Shown: positions 17,521-26,502, counted from the first letter of the stretch. The stretch: DNA of 64,000 bases from Streptomyces kurssanovii (GCF_014649695.1 NZ_BMTN01000004.1:248001-312000), one strand, 5' to 3'. Notes: a model not told the origin generated them from the letters alone. Made by a program: numbers and translations.

Positions 17521-19017
17521 TCATGCGTACCGTTCGCGCAGTTTGTACTTGAGCACCTTCCGCAGCGTCTCGTTGCGGGGGAGGGCGTCCACCACCTCGA
17601 GCCGTTCGGGGAGTTTGTGGGGAGCGAGGCCCGTGCCGCGGAGGAACGCGGTGATGTCCTTCAGTACGGGGTCCGCCACACCCGGCGCCCGTTCCACGAC
17701 CGCGCACACCCGCTCGCCGCGCTCCTCGTCCGGCAGGCCGACGACGGCCACGTCGCCGACCGCGGGGTGGCCGTGCAGGAGGTCCTCGATCTCCTTGGCC
17801 GAGATGTTCTCGCCCTTGCGGATGATGACGTCCTTGGCCCGTCCCGTGAGCACGAGGTGGCCGCTGTCGGTGAGCAGGCCGAGGTCGCCGGTGAGCAGGA
17901 AGCCGTCGGCGTCGAAGGCCGCCGCCGTCGCGGCGGGGTCCAGGTACCCCTGGCAGACGGCCTCGCCGCGCAGCCTGACCTCGCCGTCGACGATCCGTAT
18001 CTCCATGCCGGCCGGCGGTCTGCCCTCGGTCCGCACGAGGTCGTCCTCGCTGTCGTCGGGTGAGCCCATGGTGATCATCGGGACCTCGGTCATGCCGTAG
18101 CCGTGGGTGAGTACGCAGCCCATCTCGCGGACGACGGCTCGGTGCAGTTCCGGCGGCTTGGGCGCGCCGCCGCCGGCGAGCAGCCGCAGGGTGGGGATCA
18201 GCTTCCGGCCGGGCCGCTTGCGCTGTTCGGCGAGGAACATCGCGTAGAAGGCCGTGGAGCCGCCGGCAACGGTGACGCCGTGCCTGCGGTACTCGTCGAG
18301 CGCGTCGGGCAGCGCGAACTTCTCGAAGAGCACCGCGGGGAACCCGTACAGCAGCAGCATCACCAGGTAGTCCGGTCCGCCGATGTGCGCGAACGGGAAG
18401 GCGATCGAGCCGATGTCGTCCTCGGACAGGCGCAGCGCGTGCGCCAGGCACGAGCCGCCCGCGATCAGGGAACGGTCGGTGTGCAGCACGCCCTTGGGGT
18501 CGGAGGTGGTGCCGGAGGTCCAGTAGATCCAGCGCACGTCCGTGCCGGAGGCCGGCGGTGGCGGCAGCACGGACGGGTCGCCGTCGGGCAGCGACGCGTA
18601 CGCCTCGAAGACGCCGCGGGCGCCGGTCCGTCGCGCCATGGCCGTGAAGTCGAAGCCGCGCCATTCGCCCGGCACGGCGAAGTACGCGGCCCGTGACTCG
18701 CGGAGCGCGAAGCCGACCTCCCGGTCCCGGTAGAAGGGGATGACGGGCGACTGGACGGCGCCGAGGCGGGCCAGCGCCACGGTCAGCAGCACCGTCTCGA
18801 TCCGGGTGGGCAGCTGCCAGGCGACGACCGTGCCGTGGCGGACACCCTTCGCGTACAGCCCGGCGGCGGTCCGCTCCGCGCGGTCGCGGAGCTCGCCGAA
18901 GGTGAGGACGCGTTCGTCCTGCAGCAGGACGGGGCGGTGCGGGGTGAGGGCGGCCCGGCGCGCGACGAGTTCCCAGAGGGTGCGGGCCGATCCCAGTGCG
19001 TGCGCGGTCTCTTCCAT
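17521..19017 (-). CDS. AMP-forming acyl-CoA ligase
   Basis: 498 residues of the ANL superfamily: activates a carboxylic acid as acyl-AMP and transfers it to CoA. The P-loop-like motif YWTSGTTSDPKGVLHTD (about 167-183), THGYGMTEVP (A5), the hinge region DLGLLTDSGHLVLTGRAKDVIIRKGENIS (A7-A8) and the catalytic Lys near PRNETLRKVLKYKLRE are all present. It is divergent from the amidohydrolase/acyl-CoA dehydrogenase operon and has its own CTGACG-type palindrome 25 bases before the start codon. Probably the entry step for one acid substrate of the regulon. Confidence 0.9.
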   Translation of the reverse strand: MEETAHALGSARTLWELVARRAALTPHRPVLLQDERVLTFGELRDRAERTAAGLYAKGVRHGTVVAWQLPTRIETVLLTVALARLGAVQSPVIPFYRDREVGFALRESRAAYFAVPGEWRGFDFTAMARRTGARGVFEAYASLPDGDPSVLPPPPASGTDVRWIYWTSGTTSDPKGVLHTDRSLIAGGSCLAHALRLSEDDIGSIAFPFAHIGGPDYLVMLLLYGFPAVLFEKFALPDALDEYRRHGVTVAGGSTAFYAMFLAEQRKRPGRKLIPTLRLLAGGGAPKPPELHRAVVREMGCVLTHGYGMTEVPMITMGSPDDSEDDLVRTEGRPPAGMEIRIVDGEVRLRGEAVCQGYLDPAATAAAFDADGFLLTGDLGLLTDSGHLVLTGRAKDVIIRKGENISAKEIEDLLHGHPAVGDVAVVGLPDEERGERVCAVVERAPGVADPVLKDITAFLRGTGLAPHKLPERLEVVDALPRNETLRKVLKYKLRERYA

Positions 19018-19042
19018 GCCCGGACACCTCCGCGGAATCTGT

Positions 19043-19057
19043 CTGACGGTGTGTCAG
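19043..19057. promoter_or_regulatory. Regulon palindrome CTGACGGTGTGTCAG
   Basis: Matches CTGACGnnnCGTCAG in 14 of 15 positions. It lies 25 bases before the CoA ligase start (19017, minus strand). Confidence 0.75.
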
Positions 19058-19115
19058 ATCGTAGAGTTGCGCGCCTTGTCGGTCCAGGGGCGCGGGGCTA
19101 GCCTGAGCGACGGAA

Positions 19116-19130
19116 CTGACGCACCGTCAG
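19116..19130. promoter_or_regulatory. Regulon palindrome CTGACGCACCGTCAG
   Basis: Perfect match to the CTGACGnnnCGTCAG pattern, 18 bases before the amidohydrolase start (19149). With the copy at 19043 it forms a divergent pair, 73 bases centre to centre. Confidence 0.8.
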
Positions 19131-19148
19131 GAGCGGAGGAAGGTCCCG

Positions 19149-20345
19149 ATGGAACAGGAACTGCCCCGGATCGTCAGCGTCGACGACCATGTCATCGAAC
19201 CGGCGCACCTCTTCGAGACCTGGCTCCCCGCCAAGTACCGCGAGCGCGGGCCCAAGCCGCTGACCGCCGGGATCGGCGAGCTCGCCTACGTCGGCGGCAA
19301 GTACCGGATCACGATGGACCCGGAAGGACCGCCCACCGACTGGTGGATCTACGAGGACCTGAAGTTCCCGTACAAGCGCAATATCGCAGCCGTCGGCTTC
19401 GACCGCGACGAGATGACCCTCGAAGGCATCACCCGGGCCGAGATGCGGCCCGGCTGCTGGGATCCCGCCGAGCGCCTCAAGGACATGGACCTCAACCACG
19501 TCGAGGCGTCGCTCTGCTTCCCGACCTTCCCCCGCTTCTGCGGCCAGACCTTCGCGGAGGCCCATGACAAGGAGGTCGCGCTCGCCTGCGTCCGCGCGTA
19601 CAACGACTGGATGGTCGAGGAGTGGTGCGGCGACAGCGGTGGCCGGCTCGTCCCGCTGTGCATCGTCCCGCTGTGGGACATCGGCTTGGCCGTCGCCGAG
19701 ATCCGCAGGAACGCGGCACGCGGCGTACGCGCCGTCACGTTCTCCGAGATCCCCACGTACCTCGGGCTGCCGTCGATCCACTCGGGCTACTGGGACCCGT
19801 TCTTCGCCGTGTGCCAGGACACCGGCACCGTCGTCAACATGCACATCGGCTCGTCGTCCCAGATGCCCGCCGCCTCGCCCGACGCGCCGCCCGCCGTGCA
19901 GGCCGCGCTCTCCTTCAACAACGCCATGGCCTCGATGACCGACTTCCTCTTCAGCGGCGTCCTCGTGCGCTTCCCACGGCTCAAGCTCGCCTACAGCGAG
20001 GGGCAGATGGGATGGATCCCGTACGCCCTGGAACGCGCCGACGACGTGTGGGAGGAGCACCGGGCCTGGGGCGGTGTGCGCGACCTGGTCCCCGAACCGC
20101 CCTCCACGTACTACTACCGGCAGATCTTCTGCTGCTTCTTCCGCGACAAGCACGGCGTCGCCTCCCTCGACACCGTGGGCCGCGACAACGCCACCTTCGA
20201 GACCGACTACCCGCACGTCGACTCGACCTTCCCGCACACCAAGCAGGTCGCCCTCGACCATGTGAAGGACCTGGACGACGAGACCGTGTACAAGCTGATG
20301 CGCGGCAACGCCATCCGCATGCTCGGCCTGGACCTGGACACGTAG
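19149..20345 (+). CDS. Amidohydrolase-2 family metal-dependent hydrolase or decarboxylase
   Basis: 398 residues of the family that includes ACMS decarboxylase and related lyases. Likely metal ligands are Asp/His of SVDDHVIEP near the N-terminus, His in NMHIGSSSQMP and the Asp of FETDYPHVDSTFP. GGAGGAAGG precedes ATG 19149. Its stop overlaps the GTG of the acyl-CoA dehydrogenase gene by one base, so it leads a three-gene operon. A close paralogue lies at 60252-61472, sharing long stretches such as CFPTFPRFCGQTF and VRAYNDWMVEEWCG. Hydrolysis or decarboxylation of an acyl-CoA-pathway intermediate is plausible; the exact reaction is not evident. Confidence 0.85.
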   Translation: MEQELPRIVSVDDHVIEPAHLFETWLPAKYRERGPKPLTAGIGELAYVGGKYRITMDPEGPPTDWWIYEDLKFPYKRNIAAVGFDRDEMTLEGITRAEMRPGCWDPAERLKDMDLNHVEASLCFPTFPRFCGQTFAEAHDKEVALACVRAYNDWMVEEWCGDSGGRLVPLCIVPLWDIGLAVAEIRRNAARGVRAVTFSEIPTYLGLPSIHSGYWDPFFAVCQDTGTVVNMHIGSSSQMPAASPDAPPAVQAALSFNNAMASMTDFLFSGVLVRFPRLKLAYSEGQMGWIPYALERADDVWEEHRAWGGVRDLVPEPPSTYYYRQIFCCFFRDKHGVASLDTVGRDNATFETDYPHVDSTFPHTKQVALDHVKDLDDETVYKLMRGNAIRMLGLDLDT

Positions 20346-21478
20346 TGGATCTGGCGTACACCGCAGCGGAGGAGGAGTTCCGGGCCCGGCTGCGCGACTG
20401 GCTGGCGGACGCGCTGCCCACGCTGCCCCCACCGCCGCCGGCCGGCGACTGGCCGGCGCGGCGTGCCTACGACAGCGACTGGCAGCGGAGGCTGTACGAC
20501 GCCGGCTACGGGAACGTGCACCGGGACGCCTCCCCGACCCTCCGGCTGATCTTCCTCGAGGAGACGGAGAAAGCCGGAGCGCCCTATGTCGGCGCGAACT
20601 TCGTCGGACTGCTGCACGCCGGCCCGACCATCGCCGCGGAGGGAACCCCCGAGCAGCGGGAACGCTGGCTCGGGCCCATCCTGCGCGGCGAGGCGATCTG
20701 GTGCCAGGGCTTCAGCGAACCGGAGGCGGGGAGCGACCTCGCCTCCCTGCGCACCAAGGCCGTCCGCGACGGCGACGCCTACGTCGTCACCGGCCAGAAG
20801 ATCTGGACCTCGCACGCCGAGGTGGCCGACTGGTGCGAACTGCTCGTACGCACCGACCCCGGCGCCCCCCGGCACCGCGGCATCACCTGGCTCGCCATGC
20901 CGATGGACGCGCCCGGCGTCACCGTACGGCCGCTGCGCACACTGGCCGGGTCCGCCGAGTTCGCCGAGGTGTTCCTCGACGAGGTCCGCGTCCCCGCCGC
21001 GAACCGCGTCGGGGAGGAGAACGACGGCTGGCGCGTCACCATGGTCACGCTGTCGTTCGAACGCGGCACCGCCTTCGCCGGCGAGGTCGTCGCCTGCCGC
21101 CGCACCCTCGACGAGGTGGCCGCGCGGGCCCGTGCGAACGGACGCTGGGACGATCCGGTGCTGCGCCGCGGACTGGGCAGGCTGCACGCCGAGTTCACGG
21201 CACTGTGGAGGCTCGTGCAGTGGAACGTCAGCGAGGCCGCCGCCATCGGCGGGGTGCCCGGAACCGGCGGGTCCGTCTTCAAGCTCCGCTACTCCCAGGC
21301 CCGTCAGGAGCTGTACGACGCCGCCGCGGAGGTCCTCGGACCCGGCGCGCTCGACCTGTCGGTGCCCTGGACGCGGGAGCGGCTCTCGTCCCTCTCGTAC
21401 ACCATCGCCGCCGGCACCTCACAGATCCAGCGGAACATCCTCGCCGAGCGCGTCCTCGGCCTGCCGAAGGGGCGCTGA
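20345..21478 (+). CDS. Acyl-CoA dehydrogenase, large partner
   Basis: 377 residues from GTG 20345 (TAGTG overlap with the upstream stop). FAD-dependent alpha,beta-dehydrogenation of an acyl-CoA. Family segments seen are WCQGFSEPEAGSDLASLRTKA (flavin/substrate loop), TGQKIWTSHA and the C-terminal AAGTSQIQRNILAERVLGLPKG. It is followed by a shorter, divergent dehydrogenase with a TGATG overlap; adjacent unequal pairs like this often form heterotetramers in steroid side-chain oxidation (FadE28/29 type), which is the basis for calling it a partner subunit. Confidence 0.9.
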   Translation: MDLAYTAAEEEFRARLRDWLADALPTLPPPPPAGDWPARRAYDSDWQRRLYDAGYGNVHRDASPTLRLIFLEETEKAGAPYVGANFVGLLHAGPTIAAEGTPEQRERWLGPILRGEAIWCQGFSEPEAGSDLASLRTKAVRDGDAYVVTGQKIWTSHAEVADWCELLVRTDPGAPRHRGITWLAMPMDAPGVTVRPLRTLAGSAEFAEVFLDEVRVPAANRVGEENDGWRVTMVTLSFERGTAFAGEVVACRRTLDEVAARARANGRWDDPVLRRGLGRLHAEFTALWRLVQWNVSEAAAIGGVPGTGGSVFKLRYSQARQELYDAAAEVLGPGALDLSVPWTRERLSSLSYTIAAGTSQIQRNILAERVLGLPKGR

Positions 21479-22407
21479 TGGACTTCCGGCTCAGCGACGA
21501 CCAGAGGGCGCTGCGCCGCGGCGTACGGGACCTGCTCGACGGCCGCTTCGGGCGCGAGGCGCTGCGGGCCGCCGTGGACCGCGAGGGCAGGCTCGACCGG
21601 AAGCTCTGGCGCGAGCTGGGCGACGCCGGGTTCTTCGCGCTCCGGCTGCCGGAGGACGACGGCGGCGCCGGTCTGGGCCTCTCGGAGGCGGCGCTGGTCT
21701 TCGAGGAGGCGGGCCGGGCGCTGCTGCCGGGGCCGCTCGTGGCGACGCATCTGGCGGCGGGGTTCGTGCCGGGAGCGGCCGACGGCACGCTGATCGTCAC
21801 CGCGGTGTCCGAACTCGACTGCCTCGTACAGCACTTCGACGACGCCGGCACAGTCGTCGCCTTCGCGTCCGACGGCACCCCGCACGCAGTGGACGCCTCG
21901 GAGGCGGTCGCCGTGCGGTCCCTGGACCCGCTCACGCCCCTGCACCGCCTTCCGCGCCCTTGCGCGCCCGAGGCGCCCGGTCAGCTGCCGCTGGGGGCCG
22001 CCGTTCTGCTCACGGCCGCGGAGCAGCTCGGCAGCGCCGCCCGCAGCACCGAGGAGGCGGTGCGTCACGCGAAGGGACGGGTGCAGTTCGGGCGGCCGAT
22101 CGGCGGCTTCCAGGCCGTGGGGCACCTGTGCGCGGAGATGCTCGTCCGCACGGAGGTCGCGCGTGCGGCCGTCTACGCGGCGGCCGTCCGCGGCGACCTG
22201 ACGGAGATCGCCGGCGCCAAACTGCTCGCCGACGAGGCGGCGGTGCGCGGCGCCAAGGACTGCCTCCAGGTGTTCGGCGGCATGGGCTTCACCTGGGAGT
22301 CGGAGGTGCACCTCCACCTCAAACGCGCCCTGCTGCGGGCCCGGATGTGGCTGACGACGGCTCAGGCGGAGGAGATCCAGGCGCAGGCGTTGGCCTCGGA
22401 ATTCTGA
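21478..22407 (+). CDS. Acyl-CoA dehydrogenase, small partner
   Basis: 309 residues, shorter than the usual 380. The N-terminal helical domain (MDFRLSDDQRALRRGVRDLL) and C-terminal domain (KGRVQFGRPIGGFQAVGHLCAEM, QVFGGMGFTWESEVHLHLKRA) are clear, but the middle beta domain is much reduced. This fits the second subunit of heteromeric acyl-CoA dehydrogenases, in which one chain gives the catalytic base and the other the FAD contacts. ATG 21478 overlaps the upstream TGA. Last gene of the operon. Confidence 0.88.
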   Translation: MDFRLSDDQRALRRGVRDLLDGRFGREALRAAVDREGRLDRKLWRELGDAGFFALRLPEDDGGAGLGLSEAALVFEEAGRALLPGPLVATHLAAGFVPGAADGTLIVTAVSELDCLVQHFDDAGTVVAFASDGTPHAVDASEAVAVRSLDPLTPLHRLPRPCAPEAPGQLPLGAAVLLTAAEQLGSAARSTEEAVRHAKGRVQFGRPIGGFQAVGHLCAEMLVRTEVARAAVYAAAVRGDLTEIAGAKLLADEAAVRGAKDCLQVFGGMGFTWESEVHLHLKRALLRARMWLTTAQAEEIQAQALASEF

Positions 22408-22853
22408 ACGGTCACCGTGCGTCGATATCGTGTTGTGTCCTTCGGAGGACTCGTCACTGGGTGGAGTCGGGGTGCCACTCCGGTACTCTCCGTGGGATGA
22501 GAGTCGCTGCGATGACGGGGTCTCACGGTGTCGCCGATCAGGCGGTCCCGAGCCCGTCGGTGCGCACTGTCCGGGGCGATCTCTCGCAGCCGTCGGGCCG
22601 CAGGTGGGAGCCCCTCCGGCGGTGGGCAGGCGGTAGGCGCGCCGGGTTGCGAAAGGGTTCTGCGGCCTGGTGTTCGACTGTCCGCGGCGCGGGTCGCACA
22701 GTATGCACCATGCGTACTCCTTCACGCTGGAATATGCCCGAAGCGCTTGTTGCGGTGACTGACAGTCAATCATGCTGTGTCGTAAGGGAATCACATTCCG
22801 TTATGGCTGTGAGGCGCGAGGCTATGTGTCCGCCGGTTCGGATGGTGTGAGCG
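22408..22853. other. Intergenic region before the RsbW-like gene
   Basis: 446 bases without a convincing gene. The part from about 22690 to 22850 is clearly less GC-rich and probably holds the promoter of the ATPase gene at 22854. An imperfect TGACTGACAGTCA palindrome lies at 22756-22768. A 117-codon open frame (22497-22850) has no recognisable protein character. Confidence 0.5.
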
Positions 22854-23309
22854 GTGCAGGTGCTTCAGGTGCAGTTGGAGATCGGATCCGACCCTTCGGA
22901 GGTGGGGCGGGCCCGTAGATGGGCCCGTTCGCGGCTCCTCAAGTCCGGTATGGGCGACGACGAGCCGCTGGCGGAGACGTTGATCCTGCTGATCTCGGAG
23001 CTCGTCACCAACGCCGTGGTGCACACCGGGTGTCCGGCCGTGCTGCGGATGCTGTTCGGCGCGGGCACCTCGGCGGCGGGGACGGTCAGGGTCGAGGTCG
23101 CCGACGTCAGCGCCTGCCCGCCGAGACCCCGTCACGCGCAGGGCGAGGACACCGGCGGGCGCGGCCTGGAGCTCGTCGACGGCCTCGCGGACCGCTGGGG
23201 CTGGCAGCGGGAGGGCGCCGGCAAGTCCATCTGGTGCGAGGTGGACCGCGACCTGCCGGTGGAGGCCACGCGGCTGGCCGGCCCGCCGGTCGCGGCGCGC
23301 GGGGCCTGA
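22854..23309 (+). CDS. RsbW-like ATP-binding anti-sigma/regulatory protein
   Basis: 151-residue stand-alone HATPase_c domain. The N-box is ISELVTNAVVHTG and the G-box EDTGGRGLELVDGLADRWG, as in the many streptomycete RsbW/SpoIIAB-like proteins that bind sigma factors or phosphorylate STAS antagonists. Starts at GTG 22854. The gene is flanked by catabolic operons and stands alone, with a convergent cyclase-family gene. Its target could be the STAS protein at 16221, but nothing in the sequence proves this. Confidence 0.85.
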   Translation: MQVLQVQLEIGSDPSEVGRARRWARSRLLKSGMGDDEPLAETLILLISELVTNAVVHTGCPAVLRMLFGAGTSAAGTVRVEVADVSACPPRPRHAQGEDTGGRGLELVDGLADRWGWQREGAGKSIWCEVDRDLPVEATRLAGPPVAARGA

Positions 23310-23339
23310 ATCCCGCCCGCGGGCGCCGGGGCGCGGGTG

Positions 23340-24266
23340 TCAGAGTACGGCCACCGGTGCGACCGGCGTGCCGGTCCCGCCGACGAACGGCTCCGCCATC
23401 GCCGACAGCAGGAACGCGTACTGCCGCTCTTGTGCACAGGCTGTGGACAGTTCTTCCAGATTCCAGTTCTGCCCCTGCAGCATGCCCATCTCCACGAGAT
23501 CGAGCGCGTGCACCGCGAGCCACAGGTTGTCGATCTCCGGGGGGAAGATCTCGAAGGTGAGAGTGTCGTTCGCGACGGCGGCGACGTCACGGGCGTGGAA
23601 CCACTCGGGGGTGCGGACCGACAGGCCGGGCGACGGGAACGCGTAACCGTGCCGGTCGCCTTCCAGGCACAGCCGCATCTGCCCCGTCCGTACGAGGACG
23701 ATGTCGCCCGCGCGGACGGTGACCCGGCCGTACTCCGCCGCCTCCTCCAGGTCCTCCGGCGTGACGGCGTGGTCAGCGGCCAGCCGGTCCAGCCCCTTCG
23801 CCCGTGCCACGTCCAGCAGTACGCCCCGTGAGACCACGGGCGGTGCCTTGTCGATGCCGCTGAAGCGGGCCCGGTCGTGCGGCGTGATCGTGCCGGCCGG
23901 GCGGCCGTTGTAGATGCGGCCCGAGTGCGAGGCATGGGGCAGGGCGTCCCAGTGGGTGGCCGCCTGGAGCGCCATCGTCACCGTGTCGTCGCTGGTGGCG
24001 ACGGTCCCGGGCCCGAAGAGCTCCTGGTTGATCTGGACCATCGTGTGCAGCGGGTTCACCCGTCCCGGGATGACGCCGGTCTGCACGCCGTCCTGCCGGA
24101 GGGGGAGCGCGAGGGGGACGCGCCTGCCGCTGCGCACCGTGGCGGCGGCGCTCCTGACCACCTCGCGGGTGATCAGGTTCAGGGTGCCGATCTCGTCGTC
24201 CTCACCCCAGCGCCCCCAGTTGTTGACGCGTTTCGCGATGTCGTGGAACGCGGCCGGCAGTGACAT
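23340..24266 (-). CDS. Cyclase-family (kynurenine-formamidase-like) hydrolase
   Basis: 308 residues of the metal-dependent cyclase/formamidase family. The signature HxGTHxDxPxH appears here as AATHWDALPHASHSG, giving the metal-binding His, Asp and His residues; GVLLDVARAKG and DIVLVRTGQM are further family blocks. It is divergent from the SDR gene across a gap carrying a regulon palindrome at 24313, so it probably belongs to the regulon and hydrolyses a cyclic or amide-type intermediate. No signal peptide. Confidence 0.85.
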   Translation of the reverse strand: MSLPAAFHDIAKRVNNWGRWGEDDEIGTLNLITREVVRSAAATVRSGRRVPLALPLRQDGVQTGVIPGRVNPLHTMVQINQELFGPGTVATSDDTVTMALQAATHWDALPHASHSGRIYNGRPAGTITPHDRARFSGIDKAPPVVSRGVLLDVARAKGLDRLAADHAVTPEDLEEAAEYGRVTVRAGDIVLVRTGQMRLCLEGDRHGYAFPSPGLSVRTPEWFHARDVAAVANDTLTFEIFPPEIDNLWLAVHALDLVEMGMLQGQNWNLEELSTACAQERQYAFLLSAMAEPFVGGTGTPVAPVAVL

Positions 24267-24312
24267 CTGGCCTCCCGGGGCTTGTGCTTGCGCGGCGGAG
24301 TGGGCCTAGAAT

Positions 24313-24327
24313 CTAACGGTCCGTCAG
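24313..24327. promoter_or_regulatory. Regulon palindrome CTAACGGTCCGTCAG
   Basis: One mismatch (A for G at position 3) to CTGACGnnnCGTCAG. It lies between the divergent cyclase-family (24266) and SDR (24350) starts and may control both. Confidence 0.72.
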
Positions 24328-24349
24328 AAACTGCGGGAAGGGGCCGGTC

Positions 24350-25315
24350 GTGGGGAACTTCTTGGCAGGCAGGGTCGTCGCCGTGACCGGGGCGGGCCGT
24401 GGCATCGGGCGGGCGGTGGCGCTCGCCTGCGCGGCCGAGGGGGCGAAGATCGTCGTCAACGACCACGGCGTCTCGATCGACGGCTCGTCGCCCACGTCGG
24501 CCGTCGCCGACGGCGTCGTCAAGGAGATCGAGGCCGCCGGCGGTACGGCCGTCGCCGTGGCCGACGACATCGCGACGATGGCGGGCGGGGCACGCGTCGT
24601 GGACGTGGCGCTCGCCGAGTACGGACGGCTCGACGGCGTCGTCTGCGTCGCCGGCATCCTGCGCGAACGGATGCTGTTCAACATGTCGGAGGACGAGTGG
24701 GACCCGGTCCTCGCCACCCACCTCAAAGGCACCTTCACGGTCTTCCGCGCCGCGTCGGCGGTGATGCGGGCCCAGAGGTCCGGCACCCTGATCGGCTTCA
24801 CCAGCGGCAGCCACCAGGGCAGCGTGTCGCAGGCGAACTACTCCGCCGCCAAGGGCGGTGTCATCTCGCTGGTCCGCAGCGCGGCCCTCGGCCTCCACAA
24901 GTACGGGGTCACGGCCAACGCGGTGGCCCCGGTGGCCCGTACCCGCATGTCGGCCAACGTCCCCATGGAACTCAAGGAGATCGGCGACCCCGAGGACGTC
25001 GCCGCCCTCGTCGTCTATCTGCTCTCCGAGCGTGCCCGCGCCGAGCGGATCACCGGGCAGGTCTACACGATCGCCGGCCCCAAGATCGCGGTCTGGGCCC
25101 AGCCGAGGGAACTGCGGGCCGCCTACGGGGAAGGGCCCTGGACGCCCGACCGGATAGCCGACTTCCTCCCCGGCACGGTCGGCACCGACCCGATGCCGCT
25201 GCTGGAACGGCTGGAGGCGCCCCCTGCGGGCGACACCGCACGCGCGGATACGGCCCAGGCCGGGACCGGCCCCGCCGACACCGGCCGGCGCCCCGGCGCC
25301 CGGCCCCCTGCGTGA
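24350..25315 (+). CDS. Short-chain dehydrogenase/reductase
   Basis: 321 residues from GTG 24350, with GGGAAGGGG just upstream. Rossmann motif VTGAGRGIGRA, NDHG (cofactor Asp), catalytic Ser in GFTSGSHQG and YSAAKGG (Tyr and Lys). The sequence resembles the SDR part of 17-beta-hydroxysteroid dehydrogenase type 4 and bacterial hydroxyacyl-CoA dehydrogenases, which oxidise a 3-hydroxyacyl-CoA. The last 40 residues are a low-complexity Ala/Asp/Thr/Pro tail. Upstream of an acyl-CoA dehydrogenase remnant and a zinc alcohol dehydrogenase in one operon. Confidence 0.9.
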   Translation: MGNFLAGRVVAVTGAGRGIGRAVALACAAEGAKIVVNDHGVSIDGSSPTSAVADGVVKEIEAAGGTAVAVADDIATMAGGARVVDVALAEYGRLDGVVCVAGILRERMLFNMSEDEWDPVLATHLKGTFTVFRAASAVMRAQRSGTLIGFTSGSHQGSVSQANYSAAKGGVISLVRSAALGLHKYGVTANAVAPVARTRMSANVPMELKEIGDPEDVAALVVYLLSERARAERITGQVYTIAGPKIAVWAQPRELRAAYGEGPWTPDRIADFLPGTVGTDPMPLLERLEAPPAGDTARADTAQAGTGPADTGRRPGARPPA

Positions 25316-25324
25316 GCCGCCGCC

Positions 25325-25456
25325 GTGGACCTCCTCTTCCCCTGGGCCGACACGATCCACCTGCCCCGGGCCGGCACGATCCACGGCGGCTCCGACGAGA
25401 GCCGGCGGAACACCGTCGCCGAGCGGGAGCTCGGCCTGCCGAAGGAGCCGCGATGA
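25325..25456 (+). pseudogene. Remnant of an acyl-CoA dehydrogenase C-terminus
   Basis: A 43-codon open frame starting GTG 25325 and ending TGA 25454-25456. Its last 25 residues, read as HGGSDESRRNTVAERELGLPKEP, match the C-terminal flavin-contact segment of acyl-CoA dehydrogenases (GTSEIQRNxxAERVLGLPKEPR); the intact gene at 20345 ends with the same pattern. The N-terminal 340 residues are missing. The TGA overlaps the ATG of the next gene as ATGA, preserving translational coupling. I read it as a deletion product of a former SDR-ACAD-ADH operon; a functional micro-peptide is unlikely. Confidence 0.7.
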
Positions 25457-26502
25457 GAGGTGTCGTGTTCGACGGCGAACAGGCCGAGGTCGTCGCGGAC
25501 CTGGAGGTACGGGACCCGGGGCCGGGTGAGGTCGCCGTCGACATCGCGGCCGCCGGGCTCTGCCACAGCGACCTGTCGGTGATCGACGGAACGATCCCCT
25601 TCCCCGTGCCGGTGGTGCTCGGTCACGAGGGCGCGGGTGTCGTCGCGGCGGTCGGCCACGGGGTCGGCCATGTGGCTCCCGGCGACCATGTCGCGCTGTC
25701 CACCCTCGCCAACTGCGGCGCCTGCGCCGACTGCGACCGCGGGCGCCCCACCATGTGCCGCCGGGCGATCGGCCTGCCAGGCCGTCCCTTCTCCCGGACC
25801 GGTGAACCGCTGTTCCAGTTCGCGTCCAACTCCGCCTTCGCGGAGCGCACGCTCGTGAAGGCCGTGCAGGCCGTGAGGATCCCCGCGGACATCCCCCTCA
25901 CCTCGGCCGCGCTGATCGGCTGCGGCGTCCTGACCGGTGTCGGGGCCGTGCTCAACCGGGCCGAGGTGCAGCGCGGTGACACCGTCGTCGTCATCGGCAC
26001 CGGCGGCATCGGGCTCAACGTCCTCCAGGGCGCCAGGATCGCCGGTGCCTCCGCGATCCTCGCCCTCGACACCAACCCGGCGAAGGAGGGCGTGGCCCGG
26101 CAGTTCGGCGCGACGCACTTCCTCGGGTCGGCCGACGGCGTGCGCGACATCCTGCCGACCGGCGCGGACCATGTCTTCGAGTGCGTCGGCAGCGCCGCGC
26201 TCGTGCGCCGGGCGATCGAACTGCTCGACCGGCGCGGCCAGGCGATCCTGCTCGGGATGCCCGCGCCGACGGCCGAGGCGTCCTTCCTGCCCGCGTCGAT
26301 GTTCCTGGACAAGTCGGTGCTCGGCTGCCGTTACGGCTCCTCCCGCCCGCAGCACGACATCGCCCTCTACGCCGATCTGTACCGCCGGGGCGGCCTGCTG
26401 CTCGACGAACTGGTCACCGCCACCTACCCCGTCGAGGACTTCGCCAAGGCGGCGGAGGACGCGAGGCAGGGCCGGGTGGCGCGCGGTGTGCTGACCTTCT
26501 GA
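25453..26502 (+). CDS. Zinc-dependent alcohol dehydrogenase (MDR family)
   Basis: 349 residues. Catalytic zinc ligands lie in GLCHSD (Cys) and LGHEGAG (His/Glu); the structural zinc loop is NCGACADCDRGRPTMC with four Cys. The NAD(P) motif is VVIGTGGIGLN. Closest in style to the class-III-like/NDMA-dependent alcohol dehydrogenases of actinobacteria. ATG 25453 overlaps the remnant TGA. Likely oxidises an alcohol intermediate in the operon led by the SDR. Confidence 0.92.
   Translation: MRGVVFDGEQAEVVADLEVRDPGPGEVAVDIAAAGLCHSDLSVIDGTIPFPVPVVLGHEGAGVVAAVGHGVGHVAPGDHVALSTLANCGACADCDRGRPTMCRRAIGLPGRPFSRTGEPLFQFASNSAFAERTLVKAVQAVRIPADIPLTSAALIGCGVLTGVGAVLNRAEVQRGDTVVVIGTGGIGLNVLQGARIAGASAILALDTNPAKEGVARQFGATHFLGSADGVRDILPTGADHVFECVGSAALVRRAIELLDRRGQAILLGMPAPTAEASFLPASMFLDKSVLGCRYGSSRPQHDIALYADLYRRGGLLLDELVTATYPVEDFAKAAEDARQGRVARGVLTF

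Noticed and set aside
22756-22768. TGACTGACAGTCA as an extra regulon operator
   Set aside because: Fits TGACnnnnnGTCA but lacks the flanking C and G, and the gene after it is an RsbW-like regulator; kept only as a weak candidate.
22497-22850. 117-codon open frame before the RsbW-like gene
   Set aside because: No ribosome site, no recognisable protein features and an AT-richer promoter-like stretch inside it.
23440-23458. DnaA-box-like TGTGGACAG near the 3' end of the cyclase-family gene
   Set aside because: Single imperfect copy inside coding sequence with no partner box.
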